DNA of 64,000 nt from Kazachstania africana CBS 2517 (taxonomy: Eukaryota > Ascomycota > Saccharomycetes > Saccharomycetales > Saccharomycetaceae), in NCBI RefSeq assembly GCF_000304475.1, contig NC_018950.1:1-64000 (forward strand), in the 5' to 3' direction. Numbering within the stretch: the stretch's first letter is position 1; each line of letters begins with the position of its first letter. A program made the translations under genes and the position numbers. The notes beneath the pieces are model-generated. The model made no database searches and was not told the DNA's origin. It was given only the letters and a program-made list of their open reading frames with translations. Below are positions 12,962 to 23,126 of this stretch, piece after piece.

Positions 12962-13624
12962 ATGTTCAATCCTCTGATCTACATCAAGCGTTTTTTCAAT
13001 GGTAGGCTGGCCAATGGGGCAATTTTAGGCGCCTATATAATTGATGCAGCGATTAGCATTATTCCGATCATACTAGCAACTTTTTTTCGCCACTGCTCAG
13101 TCCTATGGATTATCTGCAGCATCTTTATCATTCAAATTCAGCAAAAAGGGATCATACAACAACTCTCGTTAATTTTCGAAAATATGGAAAATGCAGAAGA
13201 GAAGATTAAAGAAGGTTTAAAAAAGGACATCCTTTATCTTGGTAAGTTTGCGGAAAAGAACTATAAGACACTTTTAGAGACTATATATAAAGATCTTGTT
13301 CAGATGTCTGGTAAGATTAGTGATCCAAACATGCTAGAAACCTCTAAATCAGTGCTAAAAGAAATAGCAAACCACAGATATACTGCAATGAAAAAGATTT
13401 ATGATCTGCATGACTATTCTAAATACATATTAGCCGATGATGACAATTATATGTTTAAAACAGCAGGTGATAATAGTAGAGAGGTAACTCCTAAGGAGAT
13501 TGATCAGGCGAATAAAAAGCTGGGTATATCAGGTAAAAGGCTAGATGGTCCTCATTATAAGATAGTTCGTGGTATTCGAAATTTACCTGAAGTGGTCGCC
13601 TCTGCATCATGTAAAAAAGATTGA
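12962..13624 (+). CDS. two-helix membrane protein, unknown function
   Basis: The product is 220 residues from an ATG. Hydrophobic segments lie at about 17-41 and 46-62. The remainder (about 70-220) is hydrophilic, charged and helix-prone, with possible coiled coil at 70-135. The shape is two membrane spans near the N-terminus followed by a soluble domain, at about 220 residues. This is like subtelomeric DUP240-type proteins of yeasts, but I see no family motif that would confirm it. The frame is intact, with a stop directly followed by AT-rich DNA. The next gene (13745) points toward it from the other strand. I do not recognise it; the function is unknown. Confidence 0.5.
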   Translation: MFNPLIYIKRFFNGRLANGAILGAYIIDAAISIIPIILATFFRHCSVLWIICSIFIIQIQQKGIIQQLSLIFENMENAEEKIKEGLKKDILYLGKFAEKNYKTLLETIYKDLVQMSGKISDPNMLETSKSVLKEIANHRYTAMKKIYDLHDYSKYILADDDNYMFKTAGDNSREVTPKEIDQANKKLGISGKRLDGPHYKIVRGIRNLPEVVASASCKKD

Positions 13625-13744
13625 CTCGTTACACTTCAGTTATTTGATCCATAGAAACTAGACAAAACCTCGAAGGTTCTTCTAATTGTCTTTATAAAAA
13701 CTTTATAAATTGTATTTAGTTAATCGTAAACAGTGAACAAGGAA

Positions 13745-14641
13745 CTACATATAGAGCTCTTCCATTCTCTCATTCAAATGAATTCTTCTTTCCATGTATA
13801 AGCCTTTTATATAACCAATACCTGTGACGTCTGCCCTTAACGTAGGCCCCTCATAACTTTGGCCATAGGTATTCCATTCCAAATATTCTTCGTTAATCGA
13901 GCGGTACCTCATCAATCTTTCCGGTGCAAATGGTTCGAAACAAATATCTTTCTTTGTGTAAGGGGCAATTTTTTCCGGAGTAGTTCTCCATATTTTGGCA
14001 TCCAAGTTAACCCTCCCATCTTTCTTTATGAAATACCTGACATCCGCTTTATCCTTCAAGATATTGAGCATTTCTTCTCTTTTGAGTGTAAGCAACATTT
14101 TCCAAAGAAAAGCATCCACACACTTAAAATCACACTTGACAAAAACATCTTTCCAGTTGTTATATCCAGCAACAAAGCCTATTGTGTATTTGTAGTCTGG
14201 CAGAATTTCTAGCAGTTTGAAACATGTTTCCTTCGTTGGGATGTTTGGATACCATACACAGGCAGGAATGTACTTCTTTATGATGTCGTCCTCGAGGTAG
14301 TTACTCATGATGAATCTGGCAGAGATGGCCCTATAGATCCATTGATTTAATTCCAAATCAGAATGCCTCAATTTCCACGCAAAATAAAAGCTGAACCGCG
14401 CACCCCTCACGATATAGTACGTCAACGTGTGTTCTTGAGTTAATTTCATGCCCTTTGAACCTTCTTTGTCTTCCTTTCTAAGGTCATTGTCGGAATAATA
14501 GTGATCGTCATCGTACCATGAACGGATATTGAAGTCTTCCTTGTTGAAGTTGGCCACGAGGTTGTCAAAGTCGTAGTTGTAGGCAGCAAAGCATGCCCTG
14601 TGGTACCTGCTTTCGATCTTATTTAGGATCTCCTGGTACAT
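13745..14641 (-). CDS. unknown protein, divergent paralogue A
   Basis: The product is 298 residues from an ATG, with no signal peptide or membrane segment. The composition is rich in Tyr, Trp, Asp and Lys. A central helical part (about 95-200) contains units that look like degenerate ankyrin or other alpha-solenoid repeats. It can be aligned by eye to the protein of the divergent neighbour at 14830. YLEDDIIKKY matches YLIEEYEPFW, then PNIP matches INIP, then LPDYKY matches YPYLDY, then VDAFLWKMLLTLKREEM matches VDVARFALFLGRMDIF. The two genes share a 188-base promoter region, so they probably arose by inverted duplication. I do not recognise the family, and no catalytic motif is seen. Confidence 0.6.
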   Translation of the reverse strand: MYQEILNKIESRYHRACFAAYNYDFDNLVANFNKEDFNIRSWYDDDHYYSDNDLRKEDKEGSKGMKLTQEHTLTYYIVRGARFSFYFAWKLRHSDLELNQWIYRAISARFIMSNYLEDDIIKKYIPACVWYPNIPTKETCFKLLEILPDYKYTIGFVAGYNNWKDVFVKCDFKCVDAFLWKMLLTLKREEMLNILKDKADVRYFIKKDGRVNLDAKIWRTTPEKIAPYTKKDICFEPFAPERLMRYRSINEEYLEWNTYGQSYEGPTLRADVTGIGYIKGLYMERRIHLNERMEELYM

Positions 14642-14829
14642 ATTGTGAAGATATCTACCTGGTATACCTTCCAGTTGTATGCTGCAAAATAACTGAAACG
14701 TCTCCTGTTTTATAGCAAATCTTTTTTTTAGGAAAGCGCATGAAAAAAAATTTCAGTCCTCCTATTTATAAAGGAGATATGAAAAGAATACACATGAGAT
14801 ACAATACAATCCAGTAAATAGCAGAGAAA
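14642..14829. promoter_or_regulatory. shared divergent promoter of the paralogue pair
   Basis: These 188 bases separate two outward-facing start codons. They include a TATTTATAAAGG element at 14763-14774, suited as a TATA box for the rightward gene, and an A8 tract at about 14743. Both genes probably depend on this single region. Confidence 0.45.
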
Positions 14830-15468
14830 ATGTCAAAAAGACAGTGGAACAAGTACTTTGCGTACACTGGGGATGTGGCAAATTACAACATCGAGTACGG
14901 GGACTTTGAGTATGCAAAGCACGGTGCTCTGGTGAGTGCATCGTTTGCAGCCATGGTGCTGAAGAACGACAAGAAGTTTCCCAAATCGGTCTGCAAGTCT
15001 GCAGTGTCTAACACGCTGATTAATGGTATGATCAACGACTATTTGATTGAGGAGTACGAACCATTTTGGATGTTCAGTTACTCTATCATAAATATCCCAC
15101 AACAGAACCTCGGAGATCAGCTTTCGGTCTACCCTTATCTGGACTATCCTTTGCAGTTAGCTGCATGCTTGAGAGATGACAAATCGTATGAAAAATTGCG
15201 AAGCCCAGGGGTTTGTGATGTTGATGTTGCGAGGTTTGCACTGTTCCTTGGAAGAATGGATATTTTCGAAGAGCATCTAGAAATTGCTAATAACCTTGGG
15301 TTCTTTCCTAAGCATTTGGACTTTGAAAATGAAGTAGTGATAAGATCAGGGTCCCCTGGAGTGCCTATTGAGGATGTGTATATCCCTTTTTCTGACCACC
15401 ATCCTCTTCTCAGCTATGAAGAATTGAGTGTCACAGATATTCTGAACTCCACGGATGATGAGGAGTAA
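14830..15468 (+). CDS. unknown protein, divergent paralogue B
   Basis: The product is 212 residues from an ATG, soluble and acidic at its C-terminus (it ends in DDEE). The middle part (about 60-150) aligns by eye with the divergent neighbour at 13745-14641, although it is shorter by about 85 residues, mainly at the N- and C-termini. A segment around residues 130-155 (VARFALFLGRMDIFEEHLEIA) has the look of an ankyrin-like helix pair. No signal peptide, membrane segment or catalytic motif is visible. The frame is intact. I do not recognise it and give no function. Confidence 0.6.
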   Translation: MSKRQWNKYFAYTGDVANYNIEYGDFEYAKHGALVSASFAAMVLKNDKKFPKSVCKSAVSNTLINGMINDYLIEEYEPFWMFSYSIINIPQQNLGDQLSVYPYLDYPLQLAACLRDDKSYEKLRSPGVCDVDVARFALFLGRMDIFEEHLEIANNLGFFPKHLDFENEVVIRSGSPGVPIEDVYIPFSDHHPLLSYEELSVTDILNSTDDEE

Positions 15469-15729
15469 CGTGATTGTATTGTTACGGAAAATTTTTTTTA
15501 TATATTGTACGTACATGGAAAACGTTACGATGCTGTGGTTTTAGACCCCCCAGAATTATATCCTGTGTTTTATCAGTTTACTTTGTACCTTAATTTAATA
15601 CATGTCTCGTTGATACGAATAATTCACGGAAAGGTTTTTATGGTGGTGAAAAGATGGTCTGTATATTGATAAAACCGTTTCAATCATTTATCTGATGACA
15701 ATGCTTCAACCGGTTGGCATATTCACCTA

Positions 15730-18034
15730 TCGAATAACCAATATTTTGTCTAACTGGATGGAATAAGAGACTCATCCTGTTCATGACAGAAGGAAACACC
15801 TTCGTTTTTGACCTGTTTTGCTCATCTCAAAGAATAATCGATCTAAATTCTATTCAGTGCCCTCTGAGACAGTCTGTCTAATTTCTTTCAATAACAGTCA
15901 CGATATCATCATCTAATTATGACATACACAGCGTTCAAGCGTCTTATTCTCAATACTAACACGGATCACTTTCAAATGAATCTGTGACCTAACTCCATTA
16001 TTGAACACACCATCGCATTCCACTAATGATAATTTACTGAATGACCATCTATTTGGATTCACCTCATTATTGATTGTCAGGGAACATAACTACTCGAAGA
16101 ATTCAAGTATTTTTCTAATAGCATCATAGCTTCTCAAATGACAGTCTCAAACCTGGAAAGATTAACCTCAGACATTCTCTTTATCACTAGCGTCATTTAT
16201 AATAATCGTTCTGAATACTTCACCAACAGATGACATTCATTCCATCATCTCTTTATTTGTAATAATATGAATACACGCGTCATATTGTCGTCTCCCTTCT
16301 TCCACATACGAATATTATCCAAATTAATGAACACAAACGAGTTCCAACACTATCGTTTAGAATAAATACATCCATTCAATTCTAACCTATACTTTACGAA
16401 AGACTATTGAAAGCCAGCTTCGTCAATCCGCAATCTCAAATTCTGATCAAATCAAATACGCCGATCAATTACCAACGAAGCTTCGTTACTACTTCTCATC
16501 GACATCTGGTGACTATTTCAACACCATTACTCAATTGCCCAACGACTTCCCCACAACATATCTCAAGAAATCGACTAAACAATCTTGATTTCAACATCGC
16601 TGAATCCGACAACATTGTGAATTACATCACCTAAGACCAATATTATAGATCTGTGCGTATTTATTGTGCTAATGCTGCCTTATCTTTACTTTGAAATATC
16701 TATGACTATGTCATCGTATCATATTCTTTTATCAATCCAAAGGGGCGCCATTATATAGGGACAATTGAAATCAGGGAAGTCCATCAACGTAACCACTTGC
16801 TAATAATACAACTTATCTTTATCAAAAATCTTTCAATAAGCTATTTTGGGCCTGTATTGTCTACTCTTCTTCCCCTTATTAAATTGATTGTACATTTCAG
16901 ATCGATCGGAATTGACACCAAATCAGCGTAAACTAACTCTATAATCATGACTACATTCAATTGGCCTTCAATGAATAGAACTAGTCAGCCTTAAAGCATA
17001 CAATTATGTCGACTAACACTTGGACACATCATAGCTTTCTCAGCTATTCAGATCTCCAGTAAATGTTGGTGAATAATCCTACTGATCTCGATACTTCAGG
17101 CTTCATTTTAGTGACAATTGACCATAATCGCCTTAATTATAATCCAACTCGCATGCGTATCTGCCATACTCGTCACTCACCCCTTCTCTCTTCTCAGCTC
17201 TGTTCCCTCTTTCTTCAACTTCGAATCTTCGATTTTTTTTTTTTTTTTAAAATTTTCGTATTCTCGAGAAAAAAAGATTTGATGTAATTCAATCAACTGC
17301 ACGATTACTTTAACTAACAGATATAACTTACATTTCCAATGAACTTCAGAGCTGACTGAAAAGAGTACACTTACTACTTCCAAGCACGATGCCGAATTCA
17401 TAGAATGAAGGGACAAGATAAAGATATGACTAAAGGGATGGGTCCCGTATTGCTGACCAGCACTCCTTCCATCAGTTACTACTATTTCCTGATCGTTTAC
17501 CACATACGCACAGATTAGAATGTCTTAACTTCAATAACTCATGAACAGCTTTCTTGAGCTGATCCTCCTTCAAAATGAAATGTTTTTGAGTAATTCAGGA
17601 TTGCCTTCTTTTTAAGAATTATACTCTCACCATCAATGGTGTATAATGCTAAGAATAACACGGAATAGCATTTTTGACTGTTATGAGGTATTGACAACAT
17701 TCGTAACTATGAATTTGATTGCATTCGTATCAACCACTTTTCCATTTAAATTAGACGCATCCAACGACCAAGTATCTCTTATGGTTGCGGATACACAAGT
17801 CATCTAATCTTTAATTAAAATGACTGATATTTGTTCTCAGTTCAATATTCTACACTATTCTGCCTTTTGAATCGTTCGAATCATTTATCGAAACGCAATC
17901 ATAATCAAAGAATAAGAGGATACAAGTACTGCAGCACTCCCATCTAACACTACTGGGAAAAAGTTGTAACATCTATCTTCCCAACGCCAGAGAATCATTC
18001 GGACTATGAGGTCCCCCATCAGAGTGGGACGATA
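15730..18034. repeat. subtelomeric repeat R1, complete second copy
   Basis: 15730-17290 matches 1170-2960, and 17140-18034 matches 4925-5790, in the same orientation. Here the two parts are contiguous, whereas at the left end about 2 kb lies between them. The copy ends abruptly in GACGATA where an LTR starts. The left copy continues past the same point (AACGATATAGCG near 5780), so the LTR interrupted a pre-existing repeat. No gene is seen inside. The 15469-15729 spacer before it also holds nothing recognisable. Confidence 0.6.
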
Positions 18035-18328
18035 TGTTGGAAGGCGATTCATCTTTATATCTGTTGGAAGCTAAGATTAGAGAAGGAGCGGTACCGGTTT
18101 ACAATTTGACACTCATCTCAAATTAGACACATGTCAAGAACTATCTCTTCCAGATATTTCTCTCAGCTGGAAGTTTCTTCTGTTCTATATATTACTTTTT
18201 AAGAAAAATAGAATATACTATTGCTATTTTACTCTGCCAGTGTCTGTGACAGTCCGCATAACTCAATCTAATTATACTCATATTACGTCTGGAAAAGCTA
18301 CCTACGCCGAATCAACCATACATCGACA
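18035..18328 (+). mobile_element. solo LTR, family L, copy 1
   Basis: The segment starts TGTTGGAAG and ends about ATCGACA, that is TG...CA as in Ty1/copia LTRs. It resembles 34273-34597 at both ends and in the middle (for example GATATTTcTC, then TTGCTATTTT, then the ACA...CATAACTC block). It lies inside repeat R1 at a different point from its sister, so the two are independent insertions. No internal retrotransposon genes adjoin it. The 3' end and target duplication cannot be fixed by eye. Confidence 0.45.
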
Positions 18329-19255
18329 AGCGACGTATATTATAGACCATACTACGAGATATTCTTATATAAGAAGGTAAAACCGGACTACTTAACTCTG
18401 TATATAATTCATTAACACCTATAAACCATCAAATACCTCACGATTTCTAACATTGGGTTGTCAAATCCACGCCTTTCCAGCTCAGACGTCCATCGAAAAT
18501 GCACTAAACGTTAAACATTTCTGCAGCTCTGTTCGTCCATTCGCATCACTTTCTCAAAACGTGCCTGAAATTAGATAGGAAATTTTTAGTCGGGTCTTTC
18601 GCGAATGACTGCAGCACGCAATTTCCTTCGGCTATGTAGATCTGCCTAATGTCCTAAAGGGAAAAAGATCTTTTGGAAAGCTAACAACCGAAGTCATTTG
18701 CTCTGGTCCGATTTAGAAGACACAGCTCAATTGCTGCATGTTCTCGATATTTTAATATGTGCATAACTACGACTCAGGTTTGCACAGTCGTTAACACATA
18801 CAGTCAACAATGAGCAAATAACTTTAGTACCCCTTATTGAAAATAGCCTGGGCGATGCAAACACTGTTTACAGCTACACAATCCATATGCATTATCTATC
18901 TCTTTTCATCTTAGGTCGTACCGCTGACAAAGGAAATGTTCAACACTAAAAGTTTGCTGCAACATCTCGCTCAAAGTCTGTATTCTTAAGTAATACTTCC
19001 TGTGACATGTTTAAACCTTAACTAGTAAGTTAGCTGACTTAGCATACTGTGTACCGTATCAGACTTGCAAAACTTTTTTGAGTAGCAAACCTTACAAATT
19101 TTCGTGTATATCTGTACGGTTAGGTTGTATACATCGAAGTTCCATCCTTTCGAAGCTATATTTGCAATTAGTTTTTGAAGTATAAAAGATGGAATATATC
19201 TTAACAAAAAGCTTTCCCTCACTCCTTTCTTGACTAAAGTAGGTATAAGCGGCTC
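18329..19255. other. spacer and promoter region of killer-like gene A1
   Basis: No gene is recognised. The 107-codon minus-strand frame at 19022-19345 overlaps the start of the next gene and has no motif. A likely TATA element (AAGTATAAAAG, about 19178-19188) lies about 75 bases upstream of the A1 start codon. Confidence 0.35.
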
Positions 19256-20155
19256 ATGAGGAAAAAAATGAACAAACTGATTAATATCGTCTCCTTTAGC
19301 TTGTTTGCACTTGTTCTTCAAGCTTGTGCAACACCTATAGAGCAAAAAGGTGCAATTTTTGTCAAAGGGAACGAACTTGGAAAAGCAGATTCTAACTACT
19401 GGCTATTAAATGGAACTGCTGAAGCTACTCCAGTTAACTACACTACTGTTATTGATTATTGGGAATCCTTATATACCAATCTTCAATTACTCGGTAAAAG
19501 GGACTCCACTATCTACACTCTAGTAGACACATGTGTCGATAAGTACTGTCAAAAGGTCACAATTGAGATAATTAACGGAACTACTAAGAATTATCAAATA
19601 GAAACTCAGAATTTCTTTAAAAACATGACTGACAGCAGCCTTGATGGCGCTTATGGGAAGCGTGATGACGTCGAATACGAGTCACAGTGCACTCGTAAAA
19701 TATGTGGCATGAATGTAAAAAGTCTGGCCAAGTATTACAATCTAGCAGCTGCAACATTCGACTTCACTAGTAACGTGTACACGGTCGCATCAGACATAGT
19801 TGACAGAATAGTAGCCGCTTTCAAAAAGGATAAAGAGGAATGTTCAGGGTTTACCCTTGAGAATATCATCATCGATCCCTACGTGTCATGGAATGCTTTC
19901 GTTTCAACATACACTACTGGAAAAAACTGTGATACTACTGCTAAGGATGAAAATATAAAATGTGCTGTCCGGACTGCGTTGGAGGCTGAACACAATCATC
20001 AAAAAACAGCCTTCTGTTTACATATTGATCACGGTGGTACCTTCAATATGGATATTAGAATTATTGCTAAAACTTCAGTGGCCATGGTTGATCCTTGGAG
20101 GTTGCCTTGTGCTACAATTGGCGATGACTGGACCAAAACATCTGACTGTTGGTAA
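19256..20155 (+). CDS. secreted Cys-rich killer-toxin-like protein, family A, member 1
   Basis: The product is 299 residues. A signal peptide is clear (Lys-rich start, hydrophobic core about 8-22, then ACATP), so the product should be secreted. Ten cysteines follow (93, 98, 145, 150, 196, 225, 236, 254, 285, 298). There are N-glycosylation sites at NGT 52, NGT 107 and NMT 123, and Lys-Arg pairs at 81-82 and 135-136 that could be Kex2 cleavage sites. A signal peptide, dibasic sites and paired cysteines are the layout of yeast killer preprotoxins, and the length is near that of KHR-type toxins. I see no motif that proves it. Related genes lie at 21670 (intact) and 25402 (broken). A secreted protein of another function is possible. 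An internal ATG at codon 5 could be the true start. Confidence 0.6.
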   Translation: MRKKMNKLINIVSFSLFALVLQACATPIEQKGAIFVKGNELGKADSNYWLLNGTAEATPVNYTTVIDYWESLYTNLQLLGKRDSTIYTLVDTCVDKYCQKVTIEIINGTTKNYQIETQNFFKNMTDSSLDGAYGKRDDVEYESQCTRKICGMNVKSLAKYYNLAAATFDFTSNVYTVASDIVDRIVAAFKKDKEECSGFTLENIIIDPYVSWNAFVSTYTTGKNCDTTAKDENIKCAVRTALEAEHNHQKTAFCLHIDHGGTFNMDIRIIAKTSVAMVDPWRLPCATIGDDWTKTSDCW

Positions 20156-21669
20156 ATCTTCGCAATTTTTATTAATTGGTCATTTTCATCTTTTCTGATT
20201 ATTTTTTAAATAACCTGTTCTTTTACAATTTTTTTACTATCTGCAAAAATTATAAATGTTCCAGTAGATGATAACATATATATACTATAATCGTTTCCAT
20301 ATGAATTTCCATTATGTATATAAATGCATGTATGTGTATACAGTTGACATCAATAATGTAGGGTATCCAAATGAATGCTTATCACTTGGTTGACAAAGTT
20401 AGTCATAGATTCTTGGCATATTACATACCACAAAGGTTTTACCAGTGAGTTGAGCACATAATAAACTGCTACATACTAGGCGATTAACGACTAATGTTGA
20501 CGTTGTGAAGTTATTTCCACCAATATTGATAACGGAGAGCCTTCGATTCTTTTTTGTTTTCATTCCATGTCGTGGCATACTAGTCTGAAGGATTGGTTTT
20601 TTACGAATTAGCGCCCTTGTGAGCAATTCAACTAGGACAAACGGTGATATATATGCATATTTCAATCTGTTTCTTTGTTTAATGATTTGGATAAGCCGCG
20701 ATTATATTAAATATAAATATAGGATATATACAGTTTTTTTAGTTCGAGCAATGACGTTTTCTCTGAAAACCATTAGTTCCAACACTTTTCAATAATGCTT
20801 TGTATTTCTTCATCCATCAGCAACTTTCTATTAATTTGAGTTAAGTAAAATCTCTGTGCCTCCGTTCAATGAATGAATCGTATGAAAAAGAAGCTGTCAT
20901 AGTAGAGAGTGTATCTTTTATATCAGGTATCAAGCTTAGCTTAGCTAGTTCTTACTCTCTATTCTTATCCTAGTAATGAAATTATATATATCTATGGACT
21001 AGATGTATAAAAAATGTAGCTGAGACCTTTTGAAAAATATCTGCTGTAAGTGTATAGATCATTACCTACTTCGTTTAACTCCTTATCAGCATTCTATTGT
21101 GGATATGAGGCATTTTTATATTGAGATTTCATCATACAGCTGATATGTTTTGCCATATACGCAAAACTCTTTTGAGCGAACCATGAATTTTGATTTGTAG
21201 CCTCGGGAATCAACTATACGGTGGTTTTAAATCTAAAATGCTTAAGATTGTTAAGAACAACCAGCTGCTTCGCAGTCGTCTTCTAATGAGTAATATTTCT
21301 TTTGTAAGAAAAGTAGATTCCTACGCAAGCATCCATACAAGAAAAGAGCTCATGAAGATAACTAAGGGAGAAAAACAATCGTGTTTAAATGTTGTAGGAT
21401 GATCGAGAATATGAATTAATCTAATTGGGAAAATGCTAGGTTACACTCAAGGTGCTGGTTTTCTCGTGACTTCTTGCTCAAGTTATCACTCCATGTAAGT
21501 ATCGCTCGGGAAAAGAACGACCGCGGTCTGGAATTTTTTGCCAGCACCAATATTGACGGGTGGTCAGGTTTCAACAGTTCATTTGTAAAGACGTGATCCA
21601 ATTAACCATTATATGAATACAATGATTCTGTGAAACCACATTTTTGACAGGCGAGTGCAAAACCAAAAC
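20156..21669. other. intergenic DNA between family A members
   Basis: 1.5 kb is AT-rich without a supported gene. A minus-strand frame at 20399-20665 and plus-strand frames near 21190 have no recognisable motif. The last 100 bases are the presumed promoter of the next killer-like gene. Confidence 0.35.
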
Positions 21670-22533
21670 ATGGGGAAAATGAGAATATTTTTCGTTACTA
21701 TACTCTCATTAGGGTTATTAACAATTACACGTCAAATATCTGCAGCATCTATAGAGTCTAAAAATGTGATATTTCTCAAAGCTGGGCAGACGGGAGTGTC
21801 TGGAGCCAATTATTGGTTATTAAATGGATCTAATGAAGCCATTCCAACCGTATATCCTACTCCCATAAACTATTGGGAGTCTTTATTTACTAAAAATAGT
21901 AATGATAACTCATCTCGTTATACTTTAGTTGACACATGTGTTGATAGATATTGTCAACTTGTCACGTTGGAAATAAATAATGGAACCATCAAGAATTATC
22001 AGGTCAAAACAAAGAAGTCCTATAGAAATATGACTGGAAGCACTTTTAGTGGTGGTTATATATATCATTATGACCGAGATGATTACTCCCGACTTAAAGA
22101 TAAAAAAATTGGTTTGAATTGGCAATACCTCACTCAGTACTGTAGTCAAGCTGTTGCAAATCTGTGCGCAATTGTAGAAACCGTGGTTTACAAGATGCTA
22201 ACTGCTTTCAATCAACGCAGTGATTATTGCTCAATTGATCATATTCTTTTAAATGCTTACAAGGAATGGGTCGTTTTTGTATCGCCATTAGAAACAGACA
22301 GTAACTGCAATGAAGATATTCCAGTACAAAAAATAAAATGTGCTGTCCGGACTGCGTTGGAGACTGAACGCAATCATGAAAAAACAGCCTTCTGTTTACA
22401 TATTGATCACGGTAGTACCTACAACATGAATATCAGGCTGATAGCCGAGGGTTCTTCGGGTATGATTGATCCTTGGGGATTACCTTGTGCCACGATTGGT
22501 GATGACTGGACTAAAACAGCTAACTGCTGGTAG
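21670..22533 (+). CDS. secreted Cys-rich killer-toxin-like protein, family A, member 2
   Basis: The start is taken at the ATG at 21670. An upstream GTG extends the open frame by five codons but is unlikely to be used. The product is 287 residues with a signal peptide (hydrophobic core about 6-22) and ten cysteines at positions corresponding to member 1. Shared stretches include NYWLLNG, YTLVDTCVD, FCLHIDHG and PCATIGDDWTK. It lacks the Lys-Arg pairs of member 1, having only single basic residues and a KDKK stretch in the same region. It may therefore be processed differently or not at all. The C-terminal third is nearly identical in DNA to member 1 over a short patch, suggesting gene conversion. 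Function is inferred as toxin-like only. Confidence 0.6.
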   Translation: MGKMRIFFVTILSLGLLTITRQISAASIESKNVIFLKAGQTGVSGANYWLLNGSNEAIPTVYPTPINYWESLFTKNSNDNSSRYTLVDTCVDRYCQLVTLEINNGTIKNYQVKTKKSYRNMTGSTFSGGYIYHYDRDDYSRLKDKKIGLNWQYLTQYCSQAVANLCAIVETVVYKMLTAFNQRSDYCSIDHILLNAYKEWVVFVSPLETDSNCNEDIPVQKIKCAVRTALETERNHEKTAFCLHIDHGSTYNMNIRLIAEGSSGMIDPWGLPCATIGDDWTKTANCW

Positions 22534-22889
22534 GTGCTCCATATCTGTGTTGAAATTGTGATTGTTTCCAGACCATTTAAGTACGCTTTTATTTAAATTT
22601 ATTCGTGAAGCTTCTCTTCACTTCAGGTCGATTATTTTAGGCGCCAGAAGTACAGAGCATTATTGTATATATTTTCTAATTTCAAAGAATCTCCATTATG
22701 CTTGGACTACAAAGCTAGAAAAGCATCAATGGCAAAGGTTATTTAAATGTATATTGATGCTTTGTTAACCAAGTTAATTCCCCCCCATAGAAATAGCAAG
22801 TATGTAAATTTTACTGATAAAATAGACACGCCTCATACCAGAGTGCCTCAGGTTGTGGTATTCGAAATCAGTAAATATTGATAACCGAC
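22534..22889. other. intergenic spacer after A2
   Basis: No gene is supported. A plus-strand open frame of 68 codons at 22562-22768 lacks any motif. Confidence 0.3.
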
Positions 22890-23055
22890 AGTAGTCGTTT
22901 CCTCTCTTGAAGAGCTATTAATAGATAACATTGGGTAACAAATAAGATCTAAGAATCAGCTGTAATATATGAAACAAATAAAGTGTGAAATCAGCTTTAA
23001 AATGTAGTACAAAACCAATATTTCTTGTACCTTTTTCGTATATAAATAGTATCGA
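22890..23055 (+). repeat. direct repeat D, left copy (promoter side of gene B1)
   Basis: This segment resembles 24217-24384. Shared strings include TTTCCTCTCTTGA, TATTAATAGAT, AGATCTAAGA, AAACCAATATTT and a TATATAAA-type element at the end. It ends about 70 bases before the start codon of B1 and includes its likely TATA box (GTATATAAATAG near 23040). The paired copy lies just after the end of B1. Confidence 0.6.
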
Positions 23056-23126
23056 GAGAACATCTTTTCCTTTCTTATTGAACATACTTTTCGTCTCTTA
23101 TTAGATATACTTTTTATACAGAACCA

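Noticed and set aside
17345..17400. Reading resembling a Ty1 RNase H motif inside repeat R1
   Set aside because: The frame is short, has a stop directly upstream and is not kept in the other R1 copies, so the likeness is probably chance.
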